Source: Blastomyces gilchristii SLH14081
Lineage: Eukaryota > Ascomycota > Eurotiomycetes > Onygenales > Ajellomycetaceae
Assembly: GCF_000003855.2 (NCBI RefSeq)
Contig: NW_003101682.1
Coordinates: 497,178 to 561,177 of the forward strand
Direction of reading: 5' to 3'
DNA: 64,000 bases
Shown here piece by piece: positions 39,391 through 50,282 of the stretch. Below the pieces are notes generated by a model, which saw nothing but the letters and a program-made list of their open reading frames with translations, did no database searches and was not told the origin of the DNA. The translations under genes were made by a program, and so were the position numbers. Position 1 is the stretch's first letter. Each line of letters opens with the position of its first letter.

Positions 39391-40637
39391 AAGACGTTAA
39401 AATGTCTGCCCGACCAAACATCGAGTAAAAAAAGACTTACCGCTCGCAAGAACGATCGAGTTTTTCACAACACCACTCTACCAATCCAACTTAACCATAG
39501 TTTTCGCCAACACCCATCTAAATTTACGGACCGCAGTCCCCTGCTGACGACAATAACGATATCTGTCCGAGATAACGACCATAGAGACAGGAGATAGACT
39601 GGTTTCGAGTTTTCTATTGCTGTTCGACGGCCACTGCAGATGGACCGCATACTTGGGAGTCATTACTTTTTTAATCTCAAATTTGGGAGGAGGAGGTTGT
39701 TGTTGTTTCCTAGTATCCCTTCAGGCGTTCGTCTCGTGTTTCTTTGTTGGTTTCCAAGTTATTCATTTCCTTTGTTACGGTGTTTCCTTTCTTCGTGGGG
39801 CTTAGTTTTATGTTATGATGTGACGTTTGCTCCTCTTTTACCTTCTTTCGCCTATTCCAATCCCTTCTCTCATCTTCTATTCCCACTCTATACTTCCGTT
39901 CTTCATTCCCCATCCTTCTCAATTCTCTTAATTCTTGCGTCTTTGCGAGCATTGCACCACATTTGCATAGTTAATGTTTACATGGTGTTATCCATTTCAT
40001 TTTTATTTTCATCTAAATGTCAGGAAAAAATGCACATAACTGAGCGAACGTCAATGCCTGGCTTTTAATACATATGCTCTTACGAATATAACTTAATTTA
40101 TATCCTACTTTCCCGGACCCTCCCCATCCCTAGTTTTCTGAATCATCGGGCCTATATTTGAAGCTCTACAGGGAGGGTTTGAGCATCGGTTTGGTAGCAA
40201 CGTAGCGAGAATAGACCCAGATTATCCCAAATGGCAGGCGCAAAGCAAGTGGAGACATTCTATTTTGGACACTCTCTCGAATAATATACACCAAATGACA
40301 TAGATGAAGATGATGAACCCGCCCATGTACAAAATTCCCCAAAAGAAAACAAGACCCCTCCGTTTGAGATAACGCCGTAATTAAACGCACCCAGAGGAAG
40401 ATATGATTTATATATCCATCTCCAAAGTCCAGCGAAAGCCCTTATCGTACACTCGCCGAATAGCCAAGCTATAAATGCGCTTTTCGCAGCTTCCATTCAC
40501 TCCATCATGTAAATCCCGATAGTCTCCGCCCTGCCTTCTATAGTAAAACATGAGCGAGAAAAAAGAACATGTCCCAACCCCAACCGGCATTTCTTTCTTT
40601 CTTTCTCCATATTATATTTTTTCCCCTTCCCTTTCTT
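39391..40637. other. Convergent intergenic region
   Basis: 3' flanks of the membrane-protein gene and COX17. Strongly T- and CT-rich on the + strand (39660-40020), giving long but meaningless hydrophobic frames. No gene seen. Confidence 0.5.
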
Positions 40638-41102
40638 TTAAATCTTAAACCCAAACCCAGCCATGCAGCTCTTATACTGCTCGACGAGCGGTCGACATTC
40701 TTGTTCCGCGGGGTCGTCTGATTTGGAGAAGAGCATGCAGTCGTCACGGGAGGCTTTTTCGTCTTTGCATACGCAGCATGGCTGTGGGCTGAGTCAGATG
40801 ATGGGTTGACTTGGATAAGGGTGGAAGCAGAGTAATGGCAGGTGGATTTGGCGGTGCAAGTTTTCGCGGGTGGGAGTGTATGGGACGACCGTACGTACCT
40901 TGGGTTTTGAGGATGATTCTGCGGAAGTAGATGTGGAGGAGTTGAGGGCTGCGGAGGACCCTGGAAGAACGGGGAAATTGGTTAGCTTAACTCGTCGTGC
41001 TGCTCATGGATTACAACCTGATTGATAGGGCCGGGGTGGAAGGTAGCAGCATCATAATTGCGACTCACCAATGGAAATGGACGAGGCGGAGGTGGACGAC
41101 AT
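40638..41102 (-). CDS. COX17: Copper chaperone for cytochrome c oxidase, Cox17
   Basis: Carries Cu(I) in the mitochondrial intermembrane space to Sco1 and Cox11 for cytochrome oxidase assembly. Three short exons (41069-41102, 40899-40960, 40638-40781) join in phase to 79 residues. The N-terminus is Ser/Thr-rich (MSSTSASSISIG). The core starts KPCCVCKDEKASRDDC, with the copper-binding Cys34-Cys35 and Cys37, then the twin CX9C pairs Cys37-Cys47 and Cys61-Cys71, and the conserved end YKSCMAGFGFKI. All six cysteines are present. Introns are 108 and 117 nt, so the gene is easy to miss by ORF length alone. It is divergent from RNA1. Confidence 0.94.
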
Positions 41103-41525
41103 GTTTGAGAGGCAGATACGGAAAACTGATCGCGATGAGAAAGCGAGGGTGGGATGTAAGAGGGATTGTAAGTGATGTTGTAGAATTCGCGATATAAATT
41201 ATAATAATTCATCAATCATAGTTAATGAAATGGATCTCCGGCGGCCTTGGAATTTTTATCAGCGGAGAATATTCTGCGGAAGTCGGAATATCAGTCGTGC
41301 CGAGGCCCTCAGCACGAGGGATCAGGACAACATCAAAAATTCAAATAAACAAAGGCTCACTACTTTTGCTACCTGTGCACTCTTACTCCTCTCGCTACAT
41401 CAGTTCATACCGCTGGCCCTATTTGGATCCATACAACCGCCTGTCTACACTTCCTTGGAAACACAAATACATAGTTACCTCCTCCTGAATGATCGCGTCT
41501 GCTCACACCGATATTTTACCCCGCC
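41103..41525. promoter_or_regulatory. Shared divergent promoter of COX17 and RNA1
   Basis: The 423 nt between the two start codons. It contains AT-rich TATAAATTATAATAATT at about 41193-41209. Open frames inside it show no domain. Confidence 0.45.
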
Positions 41526-42998
41526 ATGGCCCCTCCATCTACCATCTTTGTCATTGGGGTCAAGGGCCAGAAATTTGACTCTCAGAAAGAATTACTTGAA
41601 AAGAAAAAGGGAATACTTGAAGGGCAGAGAGCCCAGCTGCAAGCGAAAAAAGATAAAGAAGCAGAATTGAAGAACCTAGAAGACGAGATTAAGCAGATCG
41701 ACGCTGAGCTCCAGAAGGTGGACGGCGATGGCCTCGAAGAGCTTGAGAAATATATCGACCCCCTCGTCAAAACTGACGATGTGTTCACTGAGATATACCT
41801 GGGAGGCAACTCATACAGTCCCGACGCATGCAGAAAACTAGGCCTGCTGTTGCGCAAACAGAAAAAACTACAAACCATAAGGCTTGACGACATTTTCACG
41901 GGTCGCCTCCTTAACGAAATACCCACTGCGCTCTACTCGATCCTCAGACCGCTCCTTGACGTCCACACCCTACAAACCATCGATCTCAGCGACAATGCCT
42001 TCGGCGTGAATACCAAAGAACCCCTCGTCGAATTCCTCAGAGCACACCTCCCCCTCCGCCATCTGATATTGAACAACAACGGCCTAGGCCCAGAGGCAGG
42101 CACGTTTATCGCGAATGCGCTAACGGAGCTCAGCGAGGGCAAACTTAAGGCGCGATCCAACCCCGAAATAAAATATGAGGTCCCAGCCCTGGAGACCATC
42201 ATCTGCGGCCGGAACAGACTGGAGGCCGGGAGCATGGAGGCATGGGGACGGGCTATCAAGGCAAACGGCAAGGGCCTCCGAACAATTAGAATGAAGCAGA
42301 ATGGCATCTATTCCAAGGGTGTTGTAAAACTGTTGAACACGGGCATCTGTCACGCGCCTGAGTTGGAGGTCTTCGACCTCGAAGATAATACATATGGGAA
42401 GGACGGCTCTGTCGCTCTAGCCGCGGTATTGGCGGGATTGCCATCCCTTCGCGAACTGGGGGTTGATGACTGTGCTCTTACCGCCAAGGGCTGGCTCCGG
42501 GTTGCGAAGGCGCTATCTGCCGGCGGGAACAAGAGGATTGAGGTCCTGAAGCTGAAGGGCAACGAGATAAATGGCAAGGGAGTGCGGGCTTTGATCCACG
42601 TTGCTAAAACGAGTCTCCCCGCGCTTAAGAAGGTTCTCCTTAATGCGAATGCTTTCGATGAGGATAATGAGAATATTGAGAGGTTGGTGGAGCTATTGAG
42701 GAGACGTAAGGAACTGTTCGGTAAAGATGATGAGGATGATGCGTGGGGTCTGGATGAACTTGACGAGCTAGAAGGCGAGGAAGAGGAAGAAGAGGAGGAG
42801 GAAGAGGAAGAAGAAGAAGAAGAGGAAGAATGGGAATGGGAAAGCGTAGCAGATGAGGCCGAGGCCGAGTTCGACATTCGGGCGAAGGCTGACCATATAC
42901 TCAAGGATGCCGACTTGGCCGAAAATGAGCCAGTTGCCCAGGACGTGGATAAAGCCGTGGATGAGCTAGGCGAGAAGTTGAAATCAACAACAATCTAG
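41526..42998 (+). CDS. RNA1: Ran GTPase-activating protein (Rna1/RanGAP)
   Basis: Cytosolic GAP that stimulates GTP hydrolysis by Ran, powering nuclear transport. One exon, 490 residues. Leucine-rich repeats cover about 85-400. The catalytic arginine is in DDIFTGR (Arg127), matching the fission-yeast SDIFTGR finger, and LSDNAFG, HLILNNNGLGP and ICGRNRLE are intact. The C-terminus has the usual LDELDELE then a pure glutamate run (about 417-437) and an acidic tail. Unusual is a charged coiled-coil insertion at about residues 20-70 (KKKGILEGQRAQLQAKK and following), absent from the yeast protein. No GT donor lies at its start, so it is not an unspliced intron. A paralogue cannot be excluded. Confidence 0.92.
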   Translation: MAPPSTIFVIGVKGQKFDSQKELLEKKKGILEGQRAQLQAKKDKEAELKNLEDEIKQIDAELQKVDGDGLEELEKYIDPLVKTDDVFTEIYLGGNSYSPDACRKLGLLLRKQKKLQTIRLDDIFTGRLLNEIPTALYSILRPLLDVHTLQTIDLSDNAFGVNTKEPLVEFLRAHLPLRHLILNNNGLGPEAGTFIANALTELSEGKLKARSNPEIKYEVPALETIICGRNRLEAGSMEAWGRAIKANGKGLRTIRMKQNGIYSKGVVKLLNTGICHAPELEVFDLEDNTYGKDGSVALAAVLAGLPSLRELGVDDCALTAKGWLRVAKALSAGGNKRIEVLKLKGNEINGKGVRALIHVAKTSLPALKKVLLNANAFDEDNENIERLVELLRRRKELFGKDDEDDAWGLDELDELEGEEEEEEEEEEEEEEEEEEWEWESVADEAEAEFDIRAKADHILKDADLAENEPVAQDVDKAVDELGEKLKSTTI

Positions 42999-44383
42999 TT
43001 CCCCGATGCGATGAGATATCGTTTATTATAGCTTGGTTAATGGTGTTGGAGCGAGCAAGGATGATTCACCTTATCCCTCTCCCGTTTTTGTCACGTCATA
43101 ATCATGCTCTCCTCCTTATTGCTTGTTACTTTACTCTTTGCCTTTCGGCTTTTGGTTTGAAAGACCCAAACGTGCAGATGCTGTGCGGCCATCGTGAATG
43201 ACCTTGTTATTTTGGAGTTGAATAGTAGCCGTCCCCTGAGCATTAGCCCCCGTGTTTTCTATATCTCGGGAGCGATTCCCGAAGTTTAGTTTTGGCAGAA
43301 TTAGAATTTAACTAGCTACTGTAACAAGCGATGAATTAGCCCAGCGTATCCGTTCCATGCCAGTTCAATTGAGTTCCTCTCTATCCATTAACTATTAAAG
43401 TACGGAGTAGTAGCCGCACCAACAAATATCATTGTTATTATCATCTTATATTTTATTTAATTATTTTTAATTATTTTTTAGAATTGCTCTCGGCATATCA
43501 CATTCATTTTCGGGATACAAGAAAAAAGCAAATCATAGTGTTTAGGCATAGGGATCGCCGGAACGTCCGGCTTTGTGTGTTCAAACAGTTAGATGTCTTT
43601 GACCTTTGACCGCTGTTCATGTTTTGTATGTACATGTAACTACATAAGAAGACCCATCATTCATCCCAACACCTCTTTGAGGAATAGAGGGGACTTGTAT
43701 TGTCTCCCATCTTCGTATGCATGAGATGATACATGGTTTCCTTTCCTTTTGACTACATCATTCCCTCCTACTGCAGCAGCACGCACATGCATGTACGCCA
43801 GCGTACACGCAGGACTGCTGCCTACAAAGTTATTTTGTGGAGAGAAAAAGTGTGGCAACTTTGATGTATCCCCTCGTATCATAAATGCTTGTTTTGAAGT
43901 CGCTTTTTTCTCTACCATCCCCCTCTCTTGTTTGTGCTGTTTTGGGAAAAAGGGCTGCTTTTTGGCCCTCAAGGTTTGAATGCTGTCTGCGATTTGACTT
44001 GGAGTCATTGTCAATCACTGTCATTGTCACGGCCAATTTTATTCTTAGACCTCTGATGCTCAAGCCAAGTGGCCAAATTCCCTCAGGTTACAATAACTCC
44101 ATGTCTATCACTATCATTATTTTCCTGTTTATTCTATTCTTCTTATGATTTCCGTCTTTTCTTTGATGCCCCTGTGCCTTCCACTTATCGCATCGCTGGT
44201 TTGCCTCGCTTTCTCTCACTTTTGGAAACTCTGTATCGACCTTGGGACCTGACCAAAAATCCCAAATAGACTTTCCCCACTCGCTGCATATTCAACCGCT
44301 CCTTGATATCCGCTTGAGGAAACAGACAGATAGGAGGCAGGGAGGCATTGCGACAGGATCGCAGATCAATCAGCCCCGGAGTC
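42999..44383. other. Intergenic 1.4 kb
   Basis: RNA1 3' flank and upstream region of the MBOAT-like gene. An AT-only stretch lies at about 43435-43480, and one arm of the TACGGAGTA motif at 43401-43409. Pyrimidine tracts near 44140-44170 may be promoter. No gene seen. Confidence 0.45.
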
Positions 44384-45776
44384 ATGACCGATTATCAACT
44401 TTACTCTCTCGCCTTTGCCCCTGAGGCTCGCAGAGCATTCAAGCAAATAGGAATCAACCTGGGCTTCTGCATTTCATCACTACTGGTACCTGCTTTGTTG
44501 CTTTATTTCTCACTGTATGCGCTCGCAAAGCGCGAAACTAGGAAATTCGAGGTCCTGAGCCTGTTGGCGAGTGTCGGGTTCGTTGTGAGCAGTTGTTTGG
44601 TGGTGTTGGAGTGCAATATGATTCGGAGCTTACAGCTTTTTGCTGGTAAGGATATTCATCTTTTTCGTTTCTAGAATGTTTCTTGCGGTTTTTGGCTTCT
44701 GGTTTCTAGCTTTGGAATGGTGTATATTTCGTTTTGTTCCGCTCGATTGAAGGCTACCAGATACCAAGTACCTAGCCAATGGCAGTATCCGCAAAATCAG
44801 GGGGCCATGCTTGAAATTTTGATATCCATATGAAGTTTTCATTGTTTTTGGGCTTGATATCGTTTCATCGGAGAGTATCAGCATCGAAATAAACCATTTT
44901 CCTGACCTGCATATAGTTGCCATTGGCGTGATGAAAGCGCTGGACCTATTCGCGCGACGTTATCACCCGCCGCAGTATGCGCAGAATCCAATACCTGGGC
45001 CTGGCTTGTTAGCTCTTCTCTACCTGACGGAATTGCGGTACGAATCTTTTACGCCAAATACCACCCGACTCGGTCCTGCCCCAGCACCCAGTCCTCAGAA
45101 AGGGAAAGGTGGAAATTACTATCGCAACGGCCGATCAAGTCCCAAGTCGAAGCAGTGGAAGCCTCACTTTTCCGAACCGGTTAATCTAGTACTCCACGCA
45201 GCGCTTTTTGCCATCTTACAAACGCTCTTTCCACAATCGAACCCTACAGTGGTTGCATTGGAAGTGCTACTAGCCATATATGTGATCTGGGAGACCCTTC
45301 AGCTCATGCTACGTTATCACACCAGCCCCCCGTTGTTTGGACCCCTTTACTCGGCAACTTCCCTAAGCACCTTTTGGAGCGAAACATGGCACAGCGCTTT
45401 TGCCAGCCCTTGTCGCTCGCTCGCATATGGACCGATACGGTATACTCTACCCGAACGATACGGTGTGCCAGTTTCCATAGCAAGGGCCCTTGGCGTCCTT
45501 GCATCGTTTGCGCTTATGGGATTTTTCCACGTGTATGCTCTGAAGCCACTATTACCGGTCGATGCTCTCGCGAGAATCTACACGTTCTTTCTGCTGAATG
45601 GCGTTGGGGCTGTCATTGAAGATGCGATCTGGGGCAGGGAGATGCATTGGGGGAAGACTATTCTTGCCTGGGTGTTTGAGTTAGCTATTGCCAGTTGGAC
45701 TGTCGAGGGACTGTCGGTCCCACAGGGTCTGAAGAACATCCAGTGGGCGAGTATTTGTAACGTTGGGGACGTGTGA
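44384..45776 (+). CDS. MBOAT/wax-synthase-domain membrane protein
   Basis: Two exons (44384-44645 and 44917-45776) give 373 residues. Several hydrophobic spans are visible: two in exon 1 (around GINLGFCISSLLVPALLLYF and VLSLLASVGFVVSSCLVVL), then VNLVLHAALFAILQTLF, VVALEVLLAIYVIWETLQL and, near the end, LGVLASFALMGFFHVYAL and TFFLLNGVGAVIEDAIWG. The motif FWSETWHSAF and the following H in GFFHVYAL fit the fungal wax-synthase-like acyltransferase family (MBOAT_2), with the conserved His in the membrane. Such proteins often acylate small molecules, sometimes in biosynthetic clusters, but no cluster partner lies nearby. Substrate unknown. Confidence 0.7.
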
Positions 45777-46236
45777 GGTTCGAATTTTTGGATCGATTGG
45801 GCTTTTTCCCTCTCTTGTTTAGACGTTTGACGAAAGACTAAGATCATAGAAAGAAGCAATGAAGCTAAGGTACATACAGACACAGGTGGTAAACTGTATA
45901 AATCTTTCCGAATTTGGATTTGAAATAATTCGGGAGAGAAATTGATAAAATTCAATCCTTGAGGGTGGTTATCGCACACATGGTACTTGCACCTAGTGTA
46001 CGTACATACATACCTGATGTTCTGTCTGGTATAGAGTAGCTGGGCAATTCATGCCCTAATGCGCGCAGTCAAGAAGTACCACTGGGTTACTACGACACCT
46101 ACTATGCTTACGCTCCTAAAGCATTGCCATGGCTAATAAATGCGAAGTTAAGGAAAGTTAAACCGCAATCTTTTCCTCCGCATTATCTGCAAACCGAAGC
46201 TCTTGATCGAACTATTCATCGCCCGTTCTGATTACA
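45777..46236. other. Convergent intergenic region
   Basis: Between the MBOAT-like gene and the kinase relic. No gene or structured RNA seen. Confidence 0.45.
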
Positions 46237-47406
46237 TCAAAAACATTCTCCCATTTTGAGTGCCTTTTTCCAGCTCAACCTCATCTTCTCCAACGAGCAG
46301 CAAGCCCGTCTTCTGCACAACCTTTTGCACGTCTTCCAATGCCTCTTTCGCATTCTCATACTATCGATTCCACGCTTCACAAGTCTATATCCGAGTCTCT
46401 GTTCCTCAAGTACGTGCCACGCGCCCTCCTTTTGCCTTTTCTCTTCGTATTTCCACGGCCTTCTATCATTGCTAAAATCCTTCCAGGACGCTGGGTCCAT
46501 TGTCATGAGAGGCGATGTATGATAGCCGCCGGGTCGCGGCAGAGGGCAGGTTGAATAATAGTTGGTCAAGAGCCGGCACATAAATGTGGCCCAGTCAAAT
46601 AGATCATGCGCCGCGCCGAACGCAGGCTGACCATGCTCAAGTAACTCTAGAGATCCGGAGCGGTAGGCGTTCTCTGGCGTCTGGAGAACGTATTCACAGT
46701 TGTTAGTTTCAACACCAAGGTCGTCATATCCGGGAATTGGCGTGGGGATGACTGTAGCTATAAACACAGTTACAGCAATAGACATATCGGCTCGTAGCCA
46801 GATGGAATTAGCTCCAAAATTAGAAAGAAATACTGAATGGGTGTGGATATAGTGCAGTGCTGAAAGGGTCTGGAGTACCCGTCTGGAATACAGCGCGAGG
46901 AGGCTTTTATCTCTGTCGGACGGTGACAAGTTTATCGTGAAGCGTTCGAGGTAGAATCCTGCTACATTTGGAGTTAAGTCGACAAAGATACCTATCCAGG
47001 TGGGCCAATTAACATCTCTACCAAGCCGAGGGATATGTATAGTAATGTAAGGGGCCTCTCAAACTAAAACCTACTGCACAATCCTCGGGGGTTCACTGTG
47101 GCTCAAACATAGACAACTCATATACTTCAGTGGCACGCACTACAGCCGCCTTCATCTCATCATCATCATGATCATAACCATAGTAATTATGCTCTGGTAA
47201 AAACACAACAACTGACTTTCCATCTCGATGCGGTATACCAGTGCTTGTGATGCTGAGGCTCTTGGCTGAGCTCTTCGCTTATGTACGTTGCAAACGAAAG
47301 ATATACCATAAAAGGTTGAGGAGTGCTTATTGATATCGACATTGTTATTGTTGCTATTCTCGAGGTCAGGATCAGCCATTTTGACTCTAGAAAAAGCCTG
47401 TCCCAT
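46237..47406 (-). pseudogene. Decayed protein-kinase-like gene
   Basis: Pieces of a kinase-like fold appear in order but in shifting frames. Near 47406-47245: N-terminus from MGQAFSRVKMADPD up to ASQALVYRI. In a second frame (about 47245-47095): DGKSVVVFLPEHNYYGYDHD then KAAVVRATEVYELSMFEP and a stop. From about 47055: APYITIHIPRLGRDV, then the long intact frame 46929-46237 with LQTLSALHYIHTH, the catalytic-loop equivalent VFLSNFGANSIWL, and the helix DLFDWATFMCRLLTNYY. The expected catalytic Asp appears as Asn, and the DFG-position Asp as Val. At least two frame changes lack good splice sites, so I call it a pseudogene; a heavily spliced pseudokinase is the alternative. Confidence 0.5.
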
Positions 47407-48139
47407 AGCTATTCTTGTTCTACTGGACGATGGGGCGAAAGGGAAACCGCCTTCCTCTACCTAGGGGAACCCGTAAACATGAGGCCTGTATCCATGCTGG
47501 AATCAATGGTAGCGGGCCGGGGACCTGACTCTAATCAGTGGAGCTGATACCTAACGGGAGAGCCGCCTACGGGCGCTAGTTCTATTTTGGCAAGATTGGT
47601 TTAAGGAAATTAAGGTTGAGCCTCAGCGCCAAGACCTGCGGGTTCTGCAGATCTTTAAGCTTATTTTTTGCTTCGCCTCAACTAGCACACACTGCTGACG
47701 TACTACTGAAACCAACGGTGTGCTGGCTGGTGGTATGAATAGGCAATTATAGGATAAGACTTTGACTTTAATTGTGATAGCGCAGATTTCAATCATCACC
47801 CTGAGTGATACGTGTTCTCCTTCTCAACAACCATAAGTCCGAGTCGAAAAAAGAAATATCAAACGATTTCCCAGTTTTCAGCATTTCAACCCTCAACTAA
47901 CTGGGCTCGCAGCTGCCGATACTCCTACAATCCTGTTCCTCCTCCCTAGGTTACTCAGCTATCCACTTGTTCCAATTACCTCGAAAGCCGCTCGCCACTA
48001 GCTTTCTCTATGGGGCTCTGTGTGATCCTGATTATTAGCCACCCTGACCGCGTTCCAAATGTGCTACAAGCAGAAAAGCTGCCATCCGGAAAAAAAAAAA
48101 AAAAAGAGTTGGGGGGGGGAAGCTCTCTAACATACCGCT
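47407..48139. other. Intergenic, with A and G homopolymers
   Basis: Between the kinase relic and the secreted-protein gene. A run of about 15 A at about 48091-48105, then GAGTT and a G9 run, lies just beyond the 3' end of the secreted-protein gene. Homopolymer lengths may be sequencing-uncertain. No gene seen. Confidence 0.45.
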
Positions 48140-48379
48140 TCAGAATGGGCAAGGGTTATTGCTCCTCTCGCAATCATTGCGCTTTCCATAATCCATGCAT
48201 CCGCCGCTCGGGTTGCACTCGTACACATGATCATAGACAAAATCAGGGGTAACGAGCACTGCGGAGCAGTGGCCGCAGTATTGACCCTGTTTAGTTCCTT
48301 CGCGACATTTACAGGCGTCCACACCAATAGTGACTAGTTGAAGACCGGTGACAAGGAGGTTGACGATGCTGAGCTTCAT
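48140..48379 (-). CDS. Small secreted cysteine-rich protein (79 aa)
   Basis: Single exon. A classic signal peptide (MKLSIVNLLVTGLQLVTIGVDA, cleavage about residue 22) is followed by a 57-residue mature chain with eight cysteines at 23, 25, 35, 38, 55, 61, 70 and 77, enough for four disulfides. No family recognised; spacing does not match hydrophobins, CFEM or knottin patterns I know. A good TATA box lies about 145 nt upstream. Small secreted Cys-rich proteins of fungi often act at the cell surface or on hosts and competitors, but no function can be assigned from sequence. It lies beside a kinase relic in a gene-sparse patch, fitting an accessory gene. Confidence 0.65.
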   Translation of the reverse strand: MKLSIVNLLVTGLQLVTIGVDACKCREGTKQGQYCGHCSAVLVTPDFVYDHVYECNPSGGCMDYGKRNDCERSNNPCPF

Positions 48380-48523
48380 CGTTGGAGGTTCGTTGGAAAT
48401 GAGGAGGAAGTTGGTTGCAAGGAAAGACTTGGTTTTTTATCGCTTCTTGAGAAAGCCGTGGGGTAGACTGTGGTTAGGGTTGGGTGGTCCTCTTTTGACC
48501 CTTGCCCTGGCTAGGGGAGGGGA

Positions 48524-48531
48524 TTTATATA
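48524..48531 (-). promoter_or_regulatory. TATA box (TATATAAA) of the secreted-protein gene
   Basis: On the minus strand TATATAAA followed by TCCCCTCCCC, about 145 nt before the ATG at 48379. It is one of the clearest TATA elements in the window. Confidence 0.55.
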
Positions 48532-50282
48532 GTTTTTCTTGATGAGCTGGTTTTCGTTCACCTGTTTTCTCCTCTTTCCCGTCTAGGATCGTATTCGGGA
48601 GAAGATCTGAAAATAGTGAGAGGAGCGAGTTAGCCAGAATACGAGGTTATAGCGATCGGGACGATGTTATCTCAATCTAGGGTTGGGATTGCAACAGAGC
48701 AATAACGGGCGGATGTGAGATCTCCTAGTGTCATTGTGACGGGTGGCACCAACGAAGGTTCCTGGGGTCATTGGGTAGTGACGCAGCAAAGATTTGCAAC
48801 CACGTACTGTCTGTCGAAATCCCCTTATACCGTTTTTGGTGAAATATGCTGTTCAGGTTGAGGTTGATGGCAACCCCTTCATTGGCGGTAATTCATGTAC
48901 AGTACAATCGGGCCAAAATACATTCTAGCAGACCATGAAAGGATTTTAACACTTGATAGGTTACACTTCATCACATGGTACGACGACTTCTACGGGACAT
49001 TCTGCGTTGCCAACACAAGGGAGATCTGAGAGAAGCGGCTGAAGAACATAAGCAGACGCCATTGGTTTCCCAAATCGGGATTATCCGTCTCCTTCATTCC
49101 ATGATAGAGACCCAGAGTGGATGAAACTTCCCCCAAATATCTGATAAATGCATAAGGCATTGTGATTCTTTAAAAGACTTACCTTGCGAAAATCAGAAGT
49201 ATTCTCCAGCATCACTATCATCGTTTCGTATCTATAATCCCCTTTCACCAGCAACCTTCTTTTCATGAAGCTTGAATGCCATACCCTTGATTCGTGAGTT
49301 GTTGGCGTCTCAAATTTGGGTCCATATTCCCTAACCAGGCTTGTCGAACTCGATCCTTACTCAACTAGGGCAAAAACAGTAAGATTTCTGTGCGCTGGCT
49401 CATCAGCCTCACCAGATCAAACATAAACAGATCAGCGTGAGACATACTTGGGCCGTATCTTCAAGGTTATCCGGCCCCAAGGTATTTTCCTTTCTTCTTC
49501 TCTGCGTCATTCCGGTTCTGCTGGGAGCGCATATAAAAACACGAGCACAAAAACAGGAATGTCCGCCCGGCGCCCACTCATTCGTTTCCATATTTTAACC
49601 ATATACGAACTCAACATGTACGTGTACGGTACAAAAGGGATGTCTCGGAAATACCTGCAATTGATCCCGTCCAATGACCGCCTGAACTCTAAATCACCTG
49701 CAAGTCAGCAAGTCATATATGATCATAGCAAGAATTTAACACTTCCGCAAGTCCCAATGAATTATCGGGTCTATTTATGCATGCATGCATGCTACTACCT
49801 AGCATTTTGCTACTTTTTACCTCCTTTTGATTTCCCAAAGACCTCATTCAAAGTATTCAAGCGGTCAACGGAACGTGTCACGAGTAGCCGCCCGTCCAGG
49901 GGTCGATATGGGTATTTTGGTTACCTTTTGCACTTGACTACCGAGCAGGCAATGAGAATACCTAAGACTTCACAGTGGGAAAGACCGCCAAAGGCTATCA
50001 CATATACCTCCCCGTTCGCCTGCTAAAAGGGCTTCATCCAGTCGACTTGATTATTTAATTCGATATAATTTTTATAGGTGTCACTTACCCCCGTTTTGGA
50101 TATGGGCAATTAGAGGGATCTGAATGAGAAGGGATAAACTGCTGCAAGGGTCATTATAAAGGAATTCAAAATAAATGATAAAAATGATAAAATATAGGGG
50201 GAAAGAGTATATGGGGAATCAAATGTGAATAAAAAGCAGAAAGCTCACTCCAAACCACCCTTTTTTAATGTTCAATCATTGC
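48532..50282. other. Intergenic 1.75 kb
   Basis: Upstream flank of the secreted-protein gene and 3' flank of SEC10. A frame at 49448-50026 is open for 192 codons but has no ATG at its start and no domain, so it is not called. An alternating TGCATGCATGCATGC lies at about 49778-49792. Nothing else seen. Confidence 0.45.

Noticed and set aside
49778..49792. TGCATGCATGCATGC alternating tract
   Set aside because: Short simple repeat; no linked gene or partner motif to support a regulatory role.
49448..50026. 192-codon open frame on +
   Set aside because: Begins without ATG, has no domain, unusual composition and no splice or promoter support; likely chance.
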